Shown: positions 43,493 to 52,016 of the stretch, in pieces
How positions within the stretch are numbered: position 1 is the first letter of the stretch
How the letters are laid out: each line of letters starts with the position of its first letter
NCBI RefSeq assembly: GCF_907164905.1
Contig: NZ_CAJRAF010000004.1
Coordinates: 124,001 to 188,000, forward strand
Source of the DNA: Dyadobacter sp. CECT 9275
GTDB lineage: Bacteria; Bacteroidota; Bacteroidia; Cytophagales; Spirosomataceae
Reading direction: 5' to 3'
DNA: 64,000 bases
Notes under the pieces: model-generated
What the model was told of the DNA's origin: nothing
Seen by the model: only the letters and a program-made list of their open reading frames with translations
Database searches by the model: none
Program-made: the position numbers and the translations under genes

Positions 43493-44923
43493 TCAGTTCA
43501 GTTTTAGTTTAATAATCAGTCGGGTGCCTCCGTTCAGTTCAGACTCTATCTCCAGATCGCCGTTTAACAGTTCGGTACGGGTTCTGATGTTTTCGATTCC
43601 GTTCTGCGACAGGAAGGAATGTTTCTGATCCTTCAGATTCCCGATTATAAATCCTTTCCCGTCATCCTGAACCACCAGAATAATCTTGCTTTCCCGCCTG
43701 ATCAGCTGGATCACGATATGGCTTGCCTCTGCATGTTTGACAGCATTATTCAAGGCTTCCTGCGCTATCCGGTACAGCCCTATTTCCATCGGCTGAGGCA
43801 TCGTAATCCGTTCTGTGGTTCCTTCAAAGCTGACCTGCATGCCAGTTGAATCCGAGGTTTGCTCACATAACAATTTCAGGGCGGCGCTCAATCCGAAATC
43901 GCCCAGGACCGAAGGCATGAGGTTATAGGAAATCTGGCGGGTGGTCTGGATAATATCCTGGATGAGCTTTACGAGCTGTTCAAACCGTAACCGCTGCTTT
44001 TCATCCTCAAATGGCACCTGCATCAGCTTTTCCGCATGTAATTTAAGCCCCGTCAACATCTGCCCTATCCCGTCATGCAGCTCTCGGGCAAAACGTTTGC
44101 GCTCCTCCTCCTGCCCTTCTATCAGCGCCGCAGCCCTGATCCTGTCCTCGGCCAGTTGCAGTTCATATTTTTCGGCCTCAATTCTTACAATATCCTTTTG
44201 TGTTTTAACAAGCTCATTATTAGACGATTCCAGTTTTTTATTAGATTCAGCCAGTGCTCTTTCGGATTCGGTCACCAACCTTATGGCTCTTTTGGTGGTA
44301 TTCACCACGGGCCTGAAGATCAGCAAGCCTTCCGCCAGCAGTACCAGTATGGTCATGATGTCCATGATCCATTCAATGGTTTCCAGATTTTTGAGCCTCG
44401 CATAACTTTCCTTGTCAAACTGAAATACTATTTCATTCATATTCGCAAGAAAAACCGGCTCCTTTTCCAGAATCAGTTTCAAAACGATCTGCTTTTCCGA
44501 AAGAGGCGACTTCGGATTACCAATCACCAGGAAGCTCTCATAGATCTGCTCAAAAACGGGATCAAGCCTTTTGAACATTTCATCCAGCGGCCTGCTTTTC
44601 CAGGTTACCACTTCGGTCCCTATTTTTAACCTCCGGCTTGCAAGCTGCTGATGGCTTTCTTTCCAGACATGCAACAGGGAGTCAAAACTAGCCGAATCGG
44701 CATGTGGGATACTTTCAATTGAAAGAATGGAAAGTTTGGTTAAACGCTGGCTCAGCATCCTTTGCCTACCCGCTACATTGACTACCCTTCCGTCGTAATT
44801 GAGGCTCATGATGGTTTTCCGGATCAGGAATAATCCTCCCAATGTCAGAAATGCGACCACCATTAATGCCACAACATAAAAACGCGTAAGACTTCCGGCT
44901 ACGCGTTTATCCACATTTTCCAT
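43493..44923 (-). CDS. NarX-like sensor histidine kinase
   Basis: A 476-residue kinase. The N-terminal membrane segment (FYVVALMVVAFLTLGGLFLI) is followed by a periplasmic four-helix sensor with the P-box-like VVNVAGRQRMLSQRLTKLS near residue 45, as in NarX/NarQ and PilJ-type sensors that detect nitrate or nitrite. A second membrane helix (IMDIMTILVLLAEGLLIF) lies near 185-200 and a coiled linker near 225-270. The HisKA_3 box is RELHDGIGQMLTGLKLHAEKL, and the ATPase domain has RIAQEALNNAVKHA. It probably senses nitrate. Confidence 0.9.
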   Translation of the reverse strand: MENVDKRVAGSLTRFYVVALMVVAFLTLGGLFLIRKTIMSLNYDGRVVNVAGRQRMLSQRLTKLSILSIESIPHADSASFDSLLHVWKESHQQLASRRLKIGTEVVTWKSRPLDEMFKRLDPVFEQIYESFLVIGNPKSPLSEKQIVLKLILEKEPVFLANMNEIVFQFDKESYARLKNLETIEWIMDIMTILVLLAEGLLIFRPVVNTTKRAIRLVTESERALAESNKKLESSNNELVKTQKDIVRIEAEKYELQLAEDRIRAAALIEGQEEERKRFARELHDGIGQMLTGLKLHAEKLMQVPFEDEKQRLRFEQLVKLIQDIIQTTRQISYNLMPSVLGDFGLSAALKLLCEQTSDSTGMQVSFEGTTERITMPQPMEIGLYRIAQEALNNAVKHAEASHIVIQLIRRESKIILVVQDDGKGFIIGNLKDQKHSFLSQNGIENIRTRTELLNGDLEIESELNGGTRLIIKLKLN

Positions 44924-44931
44924 TGCTCGCT

Positions 44932-45285
44932 TTACAATCCAATATACACCTGATTTTCTTTAACCATCACCGGAAACGTATTAATCCGATACGAGTCATC
45001 ATTAAGGCATTGTCCGCTTTGTAATGAAAATGTCTTTTTATGAAACGGACAAGCCACTTTTGGTTCACCATCCTGGCTGCCAATCATCCCCCGCGCCACC
45101 GCCATCTGCTGCCTGTGCGGACATTCATTATCTGTTGCGTACCACTCCCCTCTTCTGGCAAAGTTAAAGATAGCAATTTGTTTTCCTTCAATCAGTGCAC
45201 ATCCGCCGCCATCTTCGGGAATATCTTCTACATGACAAGCCCTGTGCCATACAATTCGGTCCTTGGTATTTTTTACTGGTTCCAT
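44932..45285 (-). CDS. nirD: Nitrite reductase small subunit (NirD, Rieske-type)
   Basis: A 117-residue Rieske [2Fe-2S] protein. The cluster motifs are CPHRQQ near residue 56 and CPFHKKTF near 84, which match the C-x-H and C-x2-H ligand pattern; Rieske-like NirD proteins can lack or keep this cluster. It is the small subunit of the NADH-dependent assimilatory nitrite reductase whose large subunit NirB is encoded 104 bases upstream. It is followed by the NarX-like kinase. Confidence 0.9.
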   Translation of the reverse strand: MEPVKNTKDRIVWHRACHVEDIPEDGGGCALIEGKQIAIFNFARRGEWYATDNECPHRQQMAVARGMIGSQDGEPKVACPFHKKTFSLQSGQCLNDDSYRINTFPVMVKENQVYIGL

Positions 45286-45389
45286 TTTCAGATTGAGGCC
45301 TCGCCTCCTATTAAGTTAAGTAATGCTGCTTGATTTTAACTGCCCACAGTACTGTAGACTTTTAACTAAAAACTTAAAACTCACCTTTC

Positions 45390-47906
45390 TTACACCCAAT
45401 CCTTCACCCTTTTCTGTTCACGCATAGGCTCAAAGGCGACCGTCGGGTCTTTAACCGGCGCATTCACAAAATGAGAGAAACGTTTCCTCAGTTCGGGGCT
45501 CTCAACCACCTCTTTCCATTCGCATTTGTAAACATCAATGAGTGCCTGCATATCCCTTTCCAGCTCATCGGCTATTTTAAGCGCGTCGTCCACCACAACG
45601 GCCTTCAGATAATGGATACCTCCTTCCATTTTGTTCAGCCAGGTGGCTGTTCTGGTAAGCGGATCAGCCGTTTTGATATAAAACATCAGAAACCTGTCTA
45701 TCAGACGGATACAGGTATCTCTGTCAATATCGGTTGCCAGAAGCTGCGCATGCTGTGGCTTGGAGCCGCCGTTTCCACACACGTACAGATTCCAGCCCTT
45801 TTCGGTGGCTATAATGCCGAAATCTTTACTCTGTGCCTCTGCACATTCCCTGATACATCCTGATACCGCCGATTTTAGTTTATGGGGTGACCGGAGACCC
45901 TTGTATCTGTCCTCCACTTCAATGGCAAACGATACCGAGTCCTGGACTCCAAACCTGCACCAGGTGGACCCAACACAACTTTTGACCGTCCGTAAAGATT
46001 TTCCATAAGCATGGCCGCTTTCGAAACCGGCATGGATGAGTTCTTGCCAAATGTCAGGCAGGTCGTTCAGATGCGCCCCAAACAAGTCGATGCGCTGCCC
46101 GCCGGTTATTTTGGTATACAGGCCGTATTTTTGTGCTACTTTACCGATCACGATCAGTTTTTCGGGTGTTATCTCTCCACCGGGAATCCTCGGAACCACG
46201 GAATAGGTACCTCCCTTTTGAATGTTTGCCAGATAGCGGTCATTGGAATCCTGAATGGGAGCACGGTCTTTCTGCAAAATATTTTCGTTCCAGAGGCTTG
46301 CCAAAACAGAGCCGACCAGTGGCTTGCAAATTTCACAGCCATCACCTTTCCCGAAATGATCCAGAACCCCGTTGTATGTTCTGATGCCGCTCATCTTCAC
46401 AAGATCCAGAAGTTCCTGGCGGGAATGGTCAAAATGTTCGCAAATCACATTCCTTACATATACCCCTTGCTCCTTAAGAACACCCTGAATAATATCCTTT
46501 ACCATCGGTACACAACCGCCACAGCCCGTCCCTGCTTTGCAGCATTTTTTAATAGCATCCAGGGTGGTATGCCCATTTTCGGCTACTTCATGACAAATCA
46601 TCCCTTTGGTCACCGCTTCACAGGAGCAAATGAGCGCATCGTCAGGCAAACTCATCACGCCTGCTCCACCGGTTTCCGCTCCCCGGTTTCCCAGAATCAC
46701 ATCCTCGGCATCCGGCGGCAGGATGGTTTTGTTCTTGCAAGTCTGCAGAAGCAGGTTATATTGTTCAGCGTCACCGACGAGAATACCGCCTAGCAGCGTC
46801 TTGCCATCCGCAGAAACGTTAATCCTTTTGTATATCCCCTTGGCTTTGTTCTCGTACCGGATGGTTTTGCAGGCTGGCTCTTCGGTGAACGGATCTCCAA
46901 AACTGGCAACGTCAGTCCCAATCAGTTTCAGCTTGGTGGACATATCGTAAGGCTTAAATTCCTTTTCCACGCCGGTCAGGCAGCTTGCTACAACATCTGC
47001 CATTTCGTAACCGGGTGCTATAAGCCCATAGATCATGTGATGCACCAGGGCACATTCGCCTATCGCGAATATATGGGGATCAGAAGTTCTCAATTGATTA
47101 TTTACCACGATACCCCCTCTAGGATGCGTTTCCAGACCAGCAATCCTCGCCAACTCATCCCGGGGCCGTATCCCTGCGGAAATCACCAGCATATCCACTT
47201 CCAGAAACGAATTATCGGCAAACTGCATCCCTTCAATGCAATCCGCCCCTTTAATCTCCTGAGTACTTTTAGAAAGGTGAATCTGTAAGCCAAGTGCTTC
47301 CAACTGGCCTTGCAGCATTCGGGAACCCGCATCGTCGATCTGGCGAGGCATGAGTCTGCTGGCAAATTCCACTACATGTGCTTCTTGCAAGCCCAGATCC
47401 AGCAAGGCTTTCGCCGCTTCCAGGCCCAGCAGTCCACCGCCGAGAACAGCACCTTTTGTAGCCTTTTTGGCGTATGACAAAATAAGCTCCAGATCTTCTA
47501 TGGTACGGTATACAAATACCCCGTCCTTTTCCACTCCGGGAATGACTGGAACAAAGGCGCCGGAGCCTGTTGCCATGACCAGATAGTCATAATAAACTAT
47601 ATGACCATGGTGAGATCTTACACGCTTTTCGGCACGGTCAATATCCACGACGGGATCAGACAAGAATAACCTGATTTCATTTTCCTCATACCATTCAACT
47701 GGTGCCAGCATTAAGTCCTCCGCTGTTTTACCTGCAAAATACTCGCTTAAATGAACACGATCGTAAGCAGCTCGAGGCTCTTCCCCGAAAACAGTAATCG
47801 TCAGCAGGCCATCTTTTTTTCTTTTTGCCAATAGCTTTTCACAAAATTTGTAGCCCACCATGCCATTTCCGATGACTACAATACGAAGGGATGTTTGTGC
47901 ATTCAT
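45390..47906 (-). CDS. nirB: NADH-dependent nitrite reductase large subunit (NirB)
   Basis: An 838-residue assimilatory nitrite reductase large subunit. Domains in order: FAD/NAD-binding (VVIGNGMVGYKFCEKL at the start, AVLGGGLLGLEAAKALLDLG near 150), a BFD-like [2Fe-2S] site (CSCEAVTKG...CCKAGTGCGGC near 427-465), then the siroheme/[4Fe-4S] reductase half with SCVGSTWCRFG and SGCIRECAEAQ near 645-690 (the C-x5-C and C-x3-C cluster ligands). It reduces nitrite to ammonium in the cytoplasm with NirD. The gene is divergent from the cobA gene that makes the siroheme precursor. Confidence 0.95.
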   Translation of the reverse strand: MNAQTSLRIVVIGNGMVGYKFCEKLLAKRKKDGLLTITVFGEEPRAAYDRVHLSEYFAGKTAEDLMLAPVEWYEENEIRLFLSDPVVDIDRAEKRVRSHHGHIVYYDYLVMATGSGAFVPVIPGVEKDGVFVYRTIEDLELILSYAKKATKGAVLGGGLLGLEAAKALLDLGLQEAHVVEFASRLMPRQIDDAGSRMLQGQLEALGLQIHLSKSTQEIKGADCIEGMQFADNSFLEVDMLVISAGIRPRDELARIAGLETHPRGGIVVNNQLRTSDPHIFAIGECALVHHMIYGLIAPGYEMADVVASCLTGVEKEFKPYDMSTKLKLIGTDVASFGDPFTEEPACKTIRYENKAKGIYKRINVSADGKTLLGGILVGDAEQYNLLLQTCKNKTILPPDAEDVILGNRGAETGGAGVMSLPDDALICSCEAVTKGMICHEVAENGHTTLDAIKKCCKAGTGCGGCVPMVKDIIQGVLKEQGVYVRNVICEHFDHSRQELLDLVKMSGIRTYNGVLDHFGKGDGCEICKPLVGSVLASLWNENILQKDRAPIQDSNDRYLANIQKGGTYSVVPRIPGGEITPEKLIVIGKVAQKYGLYTKITGGQRIDLFGAHLNDLPDIWQELIHAGFESGHAYGKSLRTVKSCVGSTWCRFGVQDSVSFAIEVEDRYKGLRSPHKLKSAVSGCIRECAEAQSKDFGIIATEKGWNLYVCGNGGSKPQHAQLLATDIDRDTCIRLIDRFLMFYIKTADPLTRTATWLNKMEGGIHYLKAVVVDDALKIADELERDMQALIDVYKCEWKEVVESPELRKRFSHFVNAPVKDPTVAFEPMREQKRVKDWV

Positions 47907-48182
47907 AGTTATTTATGACTATATATTTATAACAACAAGCTCAATTAATTGTAATATTCTTATAAATAGCTAATTTTACTATAAATATTACAGGTCAAAA
48001 ATAAATCGTGTTTTAGTCAAAACCTAATCTTTTATTCGTTTTATAGTTAATTTTTAAACTTATTTTTGGCAAAACTATTGTTTTTACGAATTTTCATAAT
48101 ACTTTTGAAACATAAAATCTTAATAGTTACAATTTACCATATATAGTACATTTTTAATATTCAACTGATTATAGAATAGAAA
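47907..48182. promoter_or_regulatory. AT-rich divergent control region of the nitrate locus
   Basis: This stretch separates nirB and cobA and is by far the most AT-rich non-coding piece of the locus. It must contain both promoters. The cobA promoter can be named (48078-48107). For nirB, CAAAAATA (47996-48003) fits an inverted -7 element, but the matching -33 is at the wrong spacing. I see no clear NarL heptamer array. Confidence 0.5.
48078..48107 (+). promoter_or_regulatory. Bacteroidota-type promoter for the cobA-nas operon
   Basis: TTG (48078-48080), a 19-base spacer, then TACTTTTG (48100-48107), which exactly fits TAnnTTTG. It lies 75 bases before the cobA start. Confidence 0.5.
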
Positions 48183-48935
48183 ATGGAAGCAAAACTCACA
48201 TTAGTAGGAGCAGGTCCCGGAGACGGAGAATTAATCACTCTAAAAGGAGTGAAAGCATTGAAAAATGCGGACGTGGTATTGTATGACGAACTTGCCAATG
48301 CAGACTTGCTCTCTTATGCCCCTGAACATGCTTTAAAGATGTACGTGGGTAAAAAAGCGGGGGATGCTTCCTTCACTCAGGACGAGATCAACGGGCTGAT
48401 CGTACGGCTTGCCCGCAAGCGCGGGAACGTAGTACGACTGAAAGGTGGCGATGCTTTTGTTTTCGGGCGCGGGCATGAGGAAATGGAATATGCCAGAGCA
48501 CACAACATACAGGTCGAGGTAGTACCTGGCGTTTCCAGCTGCATTGCCGTACCCGAGGCTATGGAAATTCCCGTTACCAGAAGAGGTATCAGTGAAAGTT
48601 TCTGGGTAATTACAGCAACCAACCGCCATGGGGCATTGTCAGACGATATCCGGCTGGCAGCCCAGTCCAAAGCAACCGTCGTTATTTTGATGGGATTAAG
48701 TAAACTCAGTGAGATCTGTGAACTCTACAAACATTTTGGCCGGGGGTATCTTCCTATGGCTATCATACAGAATGGGACGCGCTCCGACGAGAAAAGTGTG
48801 ATGGGCCAGGTTTGGGAAATGCCTTATATGGCAGCAGAAAAGAAGATCGGCTCCCCGGCCATTATGGTGGTGGGAGAAGTAGTAGCATTACATCCCGCCT
48901 ACACCATGGAATACCTGAAGAGTATTCATTACTGA
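48183..48935 (+). CDS. cobA: Uroporphyrinogen-III C-methyltransferase (SUMT)
   Basis: A 250-residue SAM-dependent methyltransferase that makes precorrin-2, the first step from uroporphyrinogen III to siroheme. Motifs: LVGAGPGDGELITLKGVKAL at the start, VVLYDELAN, VVRLKGGDAFVFGRGHEE near residue 80 and EVVPGVSSCIAVPEAMEIPVTRR near 112, all typical of CobA/SumT. It lacks the CysG dehydrogenase/ferrochelatase part, so the last siroheme steps must be encoded elsewhere. Its place between nirB and the nitrate operon shows it supplies siroheme to nitrite reductase. Confidence 0.95.
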   Translation: MEAKLTLVGAGPGDGELITLKGVKALKNADVVLYDELANADLLSYAPEHALKMYVGKKAGDASFTQDEINGLIVRLARKRGNVVRLKGGDAFVFGRGHEEMEYARAHNIQVEVVPGVSSCIAVPEAMEIPVTRRGISESFWVITATNRHGALSDDIRLAAQSKATVVILMGLSKLSEICELYKHFGRGYLPMAIIQNGTRSDEKSVMGQVWEMPYMAAEKKIGSPAIMVVGEVVALHPAYTMEYLKSIHY

Positions 48936-49104
48936 AATTAAATCTTACAGATCCGAAATTCTTACAGCATACTTTAACCAATACCACCCAACCTGCCAGC
49001 TGATGGCCTGGTTATCAGCATGTCTTTCGGCTTTTTAGTTAACAGTTTAGGGTAAGGCAGCAAACTGCCAGACACCAGCCAGTTTCATTTTAACATTTAT
49101 CTGT

Positions 49105-50463
49105 ATGAAAGCAAAAATTTACCTTTTCGCATTCTGCCTTGGTCTTTGCGGGCTAAAGCCCGGCAGATCCCAGGCCCAGCTGAATATTTCAGGGCAGTTA
49201 AGAACCCGTACCGAAATCCTTTCCGGGCAGGGCGCACCACTTTCCAAAGGAGAAAATCCTGCCTTCTTCACCTCCCAGAGAACCCGGCTTAACGTGGGTT
49301 ACAAGGCTTATCGGACACAATTCTACATTTCTGCGCAGGATGTGAGGGTATGGGGCCAGGATGCTTCTACGAACAACCGACTCACCAACACTGCGTTCAA
49401 TGGCCTCATGCTTCATGAAGCCTGGGGCGAAGTGAGCCTGCTGGATACCAGTCAAACAAAAAATGGGAAGGAATTTGCGCTAAAAATAGGACGACAGGAA
49501 ATGATCTATGATGACAGTAGGCTATTAGGAAATCTGGACTGGCTTCAGCAGGCCAGAAGGCATGATGCCGTTTTGCTAAAATACAGCAACAACGATTATA
49601 CAGCGCACATCGGGGCGGCGTATAACCAAAACCGTGAGAGCAGAACCGGGGGTTTATATGACGGTGTCCCAAACGGATATGCCGCCGGAACCAACGGGAT
49701 CGGGACGATGTACAAATCAATGCAGTTTCTGTATCTGGGCAAGAAATTAAAACAGGGAAATATTTCTTTTCTCCTGTTTAAAGACGATTTTCAAAAATAT
49801 AGCCTCTCAGAAACAGGAGTCAAAACCTTGCAAAAAGGTACCTGGAACAGGGTCACAGCAGGCCCTTATTTACAAACCAGACTTGGCAAAAGTTGGAATT
49901 TAACTGCAAGTGCCTACCTGCAAACCGGAAAGGACAAAGATGGAAAAAGCCTGGATGCCTATATGTATTCCGTTAAAGGACTTTATGATGTCAACCGGTT
50001 GCTGACCGTCGGCCCCGGATTTGATTATACCTCAGGTACCACGGCAGGCGCAACGAAAAATCACACTTTTGATCCGCTTTATGGCACTCCACACAAGTTT
50101 TGGGGCCAAATGGATTACTTTTATGCAGCCAACGGTTTTGGGAAAGGCGGCCTCTCCGACGTCTATATTACGTCAGTCATAAAAGCCACAGGTAAACTGT
50201 CTCTGCAGGCTGATGTCCATCAGTTTTCATCTGCAACCCAGCTTAAAAATACAGAAGGAGAAAAGCGATCTGGCAATTTTGGAAATGAACTGGATGTGAT
50301 TGCTACCTATCAGCTTACAAAGCTGGTCAGCTTTCAGGCAGGATACTGCAGTTTTTTATCTACCAACAGCCTGGCTCAGGTAAAAGCAATAAAAGACCCC
50401 AAAAAGCTATCCAGCTGGGCCTATCTGATGATCAGTATCAAACCGGATTTTCTTAAGTTATAA
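49105..50463 (+). CDS. Alginate-export-type outer-membrane porin
   Basis: A 452-residue beta-barrel. The signal peptide ends near GRSQAQ, and the body shows repeated aromatic strands (LRTRTEILSG, RTRLNVGYKAYRTQFYISAQDVRVWG, LKIGRQEMIYDDSRLLGNLDWLQQ, KFWGQMDYFYAANG). The segment FALKIGRQEM...WLQQARRHDAVLLKY is typical of the alginate-export (AlgE/PF13372) barrel family. In Bacteroidota such a porin is often found next to nitrate genes, so it probably lets nitrate through the outer membrane. Selectivity is not known. Confidence 0.82.
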   Translation: MKAKIYLFAFCLGLCGLKPGRSQAQLNISGQLRTRTEILSGQGAPLSKGENPAFFTSQRTRLNVGYKAYRTQFYISAQDVRVWGQDASTNNRLTNTAFNGLMLHEAWGEVSLLDTSQTKNGKEFALKIGRQEMIYDDSRLLGNLDWLQQARRHDAVLLKYSNNDYTAHIGAAYNQNRESRTGGLYDGVPNGYAAGTNGIGTMYKSMQFLYLGKKLKQGNISFLLFKDDFQKYSLSETGVKTLQKGTWNRVTAGPYLQTRLGKSWNLTASAYLQTGKDKDGKSLDAYMYSVKGLYDVNRLLTVGPGFDYTSGTTAGATKNHTFDPLYGTPHKFWGQMDYFYAANGFGKGGLSDVYITSVIKATGKLSLQADVHQFSSATQLKNTEGEKRSGNFGNELDVIATYQLTKLVSFQAGYCSFLSTNSLAQVKAIKDPKKLSSWAYLMISIKPDFLKL

Positions 50464-50652
50464 GTATGCAGTTCACAGTATTCAGTACGCAGTGTGCAGT
50501 ATGCAGTATGCAGTTCATAGTGTACAGCATGCTGGCTCAGCAACACTTCTAACTATTAACTTTTAACTTTTAACTTTTAACTTTTAACTTTTAACTCTTA
50601 ACTCTTCTCCCTAATACCTCAGCACCATCATCTCCAAAACAATACTCTAACT
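50460..50652. repeat. Spacer with a TTTTAAC heptamer repeat
   Basis: This spacer between the porin and narK carries five perfect copies of TTTTAAC in tandem (50561-50595), followed by one variant copy. It also has, closer to the porin, several GCAGTATGCAGT-like units (about 50465-50515). Such tracts may vary in length by slippage. No terminator is obvious, so the operon may be read through. Confidence 0.6.
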
Positions 50653-51963
50653 ATGGAAACGAATAATCAACCACTGGAAAAATTAAATATCTTCAGTTTC
50701 AAGGGTGTTCAGATGCGCACCTTCCATCTTACCTGGATGGCTTTCTTTTTATGTTTTTTTGGTTGGTTCGGTTTAGCCCCGCTCATGACAATCGTTAAAA
50801 CGGACCTTGGACTCACCAAAAGCCAGATCGGCAACATCATCATTGCATCTGTGGCCGCCACGGTTATAGCAAGGATCGTGATCGGCAAACTCTGTGACAG
50901 CTGGGGACCCAGAAAAACCTACGCTGCGCTGATGGGTATTTGCTCCATTCCGGTAATGACGGTGGGGCTTGTTCACTCCTATGAAGGCTTTTTACTGTTC
51001 CGCCTAGCCATCGGAGTGATTGGCGCTTCGTTTGTAATTACCCAGTACCATACCTCGGTGATGTTCGATAAGAAAATCGTTGGCACCGCCAATGCCGTAG
51101 CCGGCGGCTGGGGAAACCTAGGAGGAGGAATCACTAATATGGTTATGCCCCTGATCTTCGCTGGCTTCATCGGTGCAGGTTATCTGCCGGAAACGGCCTG
51201 GCGGCTTGCCATGATCGTACCTGGAGTGATGTTGCTGCTTTTCGCATTCCTGTATTACCGGTATACCAAAGACACCCCTTCCGGCAATTTCGACGAACTA
51301 CCTGTCGCTCATTCAAGATCCTTAAAAACCAAAGGCTCTCTGGCGATAGCCGCCAAAGATCCCCGTACCTGGGCCTTGTTCCTGGCCTACGGTGCCTGTT
51401 TCGGTATTGAAATCACGTTTGACAATATTGCCGCATTATACTTCTTCGAAAATTTCGATACCTCTCTGGCCGTAGCCGGTATCCTGGCCGGAACATTTGG
51501 TTTCATGAATCTATTTGCCCGGGCTGTGGGTGGAATTGTAGCCGACAAGGTAGGACGGAAATTCGGAATGATGGGAAAAGGGCGCTTGCTTGCATTGCTG
51601 CTTGCATTGGAAGGAATTGGTATCGCCATTTTTGCCCAGAGCGGTAGTATCACGGCGGCAGTCATTTCCATGCTGGCCTTTGCCATGTTCCTAAAAATGG
51701 CCAATGGCGCCACCTACGCAATTGTCCCTTTCGTAAACCGGAAAGCGATTGGATCGGTCAGCGGAATTGTGGGTGCCGGAGGCAATGTTGGTGCGGTACT
51801 TGCCGGATTTCTCTTCAAATCCAGCTCCATTTCTTACTCTCAGGCTTTTGTTTACATAGGAGCGGCCATTGCCTGTATCGCTGCAATTGTTGCCTTGGTC
51901 AACTTCGACAAGGAAGAAAAAATGATACCCGAAACCAGTGCGTTCGGCACCGCCGAAGCCTGA
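50653..51963 (+). CDS. narK: Nitrate/nitrite MFS transporter (NarK)
   Basis: A 436-residue major facilitator with twelve membrane helices. The two nitrate signatures are present: GGWGNLGGGITNMVMPL near residue 152 and GIVGAGGNVGAVLAGFL near 373; both are Gly-rich helices lining the path. Arg in VIARIVIGKLCDSWG near 77 matches the substrate-binding Arg in TM2. It carries nitrate across the inner membrane, probably for assimilation as the reductase follows 53 bases downstream. Import cannot be distinguished from nitrite exchange by sequence. Confidence 0.92.
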   Translation: METNNQPLEKLNIFSFKGVQMRTFHLTWMAFFLCFFGWFGLAPLMTIVKTDLGLTKSQIGNIIIASVAATVIARIVIGKLCDSWGPRKTYAALMGICSIPVMTVGLVHSYEGFLLFRLAIGVIGASFVITQYHTSVMFDKKIVGTANAVAGGWGNLGGGITNMVMPLIFAGFIGAGYLPETAWRLAMIVPGVMLLLFAFLYYRYTKDTPSGNFDELPVAHSRSLKTKGSLAIAAKDPRTWALFLAYGACFGIEITFDNIAALYFFENFDTSLAVAGILAGTFGFMNLFARAVGGIVADKVGRKFGMMGKGRLLALLLALEGIGIAIFAQSGSITAAVISMLAFAMFLKMANGATYAIVPFVNRKAIGSVSGIVGAGGNVGAVLAGFLFKSSSISYSQAFVYIGAAIACIAAIVALVNFDKEEKMIPETSAFGTAEA

Positions 51964-52016
51964 TTCGTCACAACCTGTTAAAGCATCTCAGTTAAAAGCT
52001 TTGTTAAGAAAATCCT

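Noticed and set aside
46011..46793. Open frame of 260 codons on the plus strand
   Set aside because: Antisense to nirB, whose domains are all recognisable; no motif of its own.
47996..48022. nirB promoter
   Set aside because: CAAAAATA fits an inverted -7 element, but the nearest -33-like CAA is 14 bases away, not about 19; left as part of the control region only.
50561..50602. CRISPR array
   Set aside because: The unit is 7 bases without spacers and no cas genes are nearby; it is a microsatellite.
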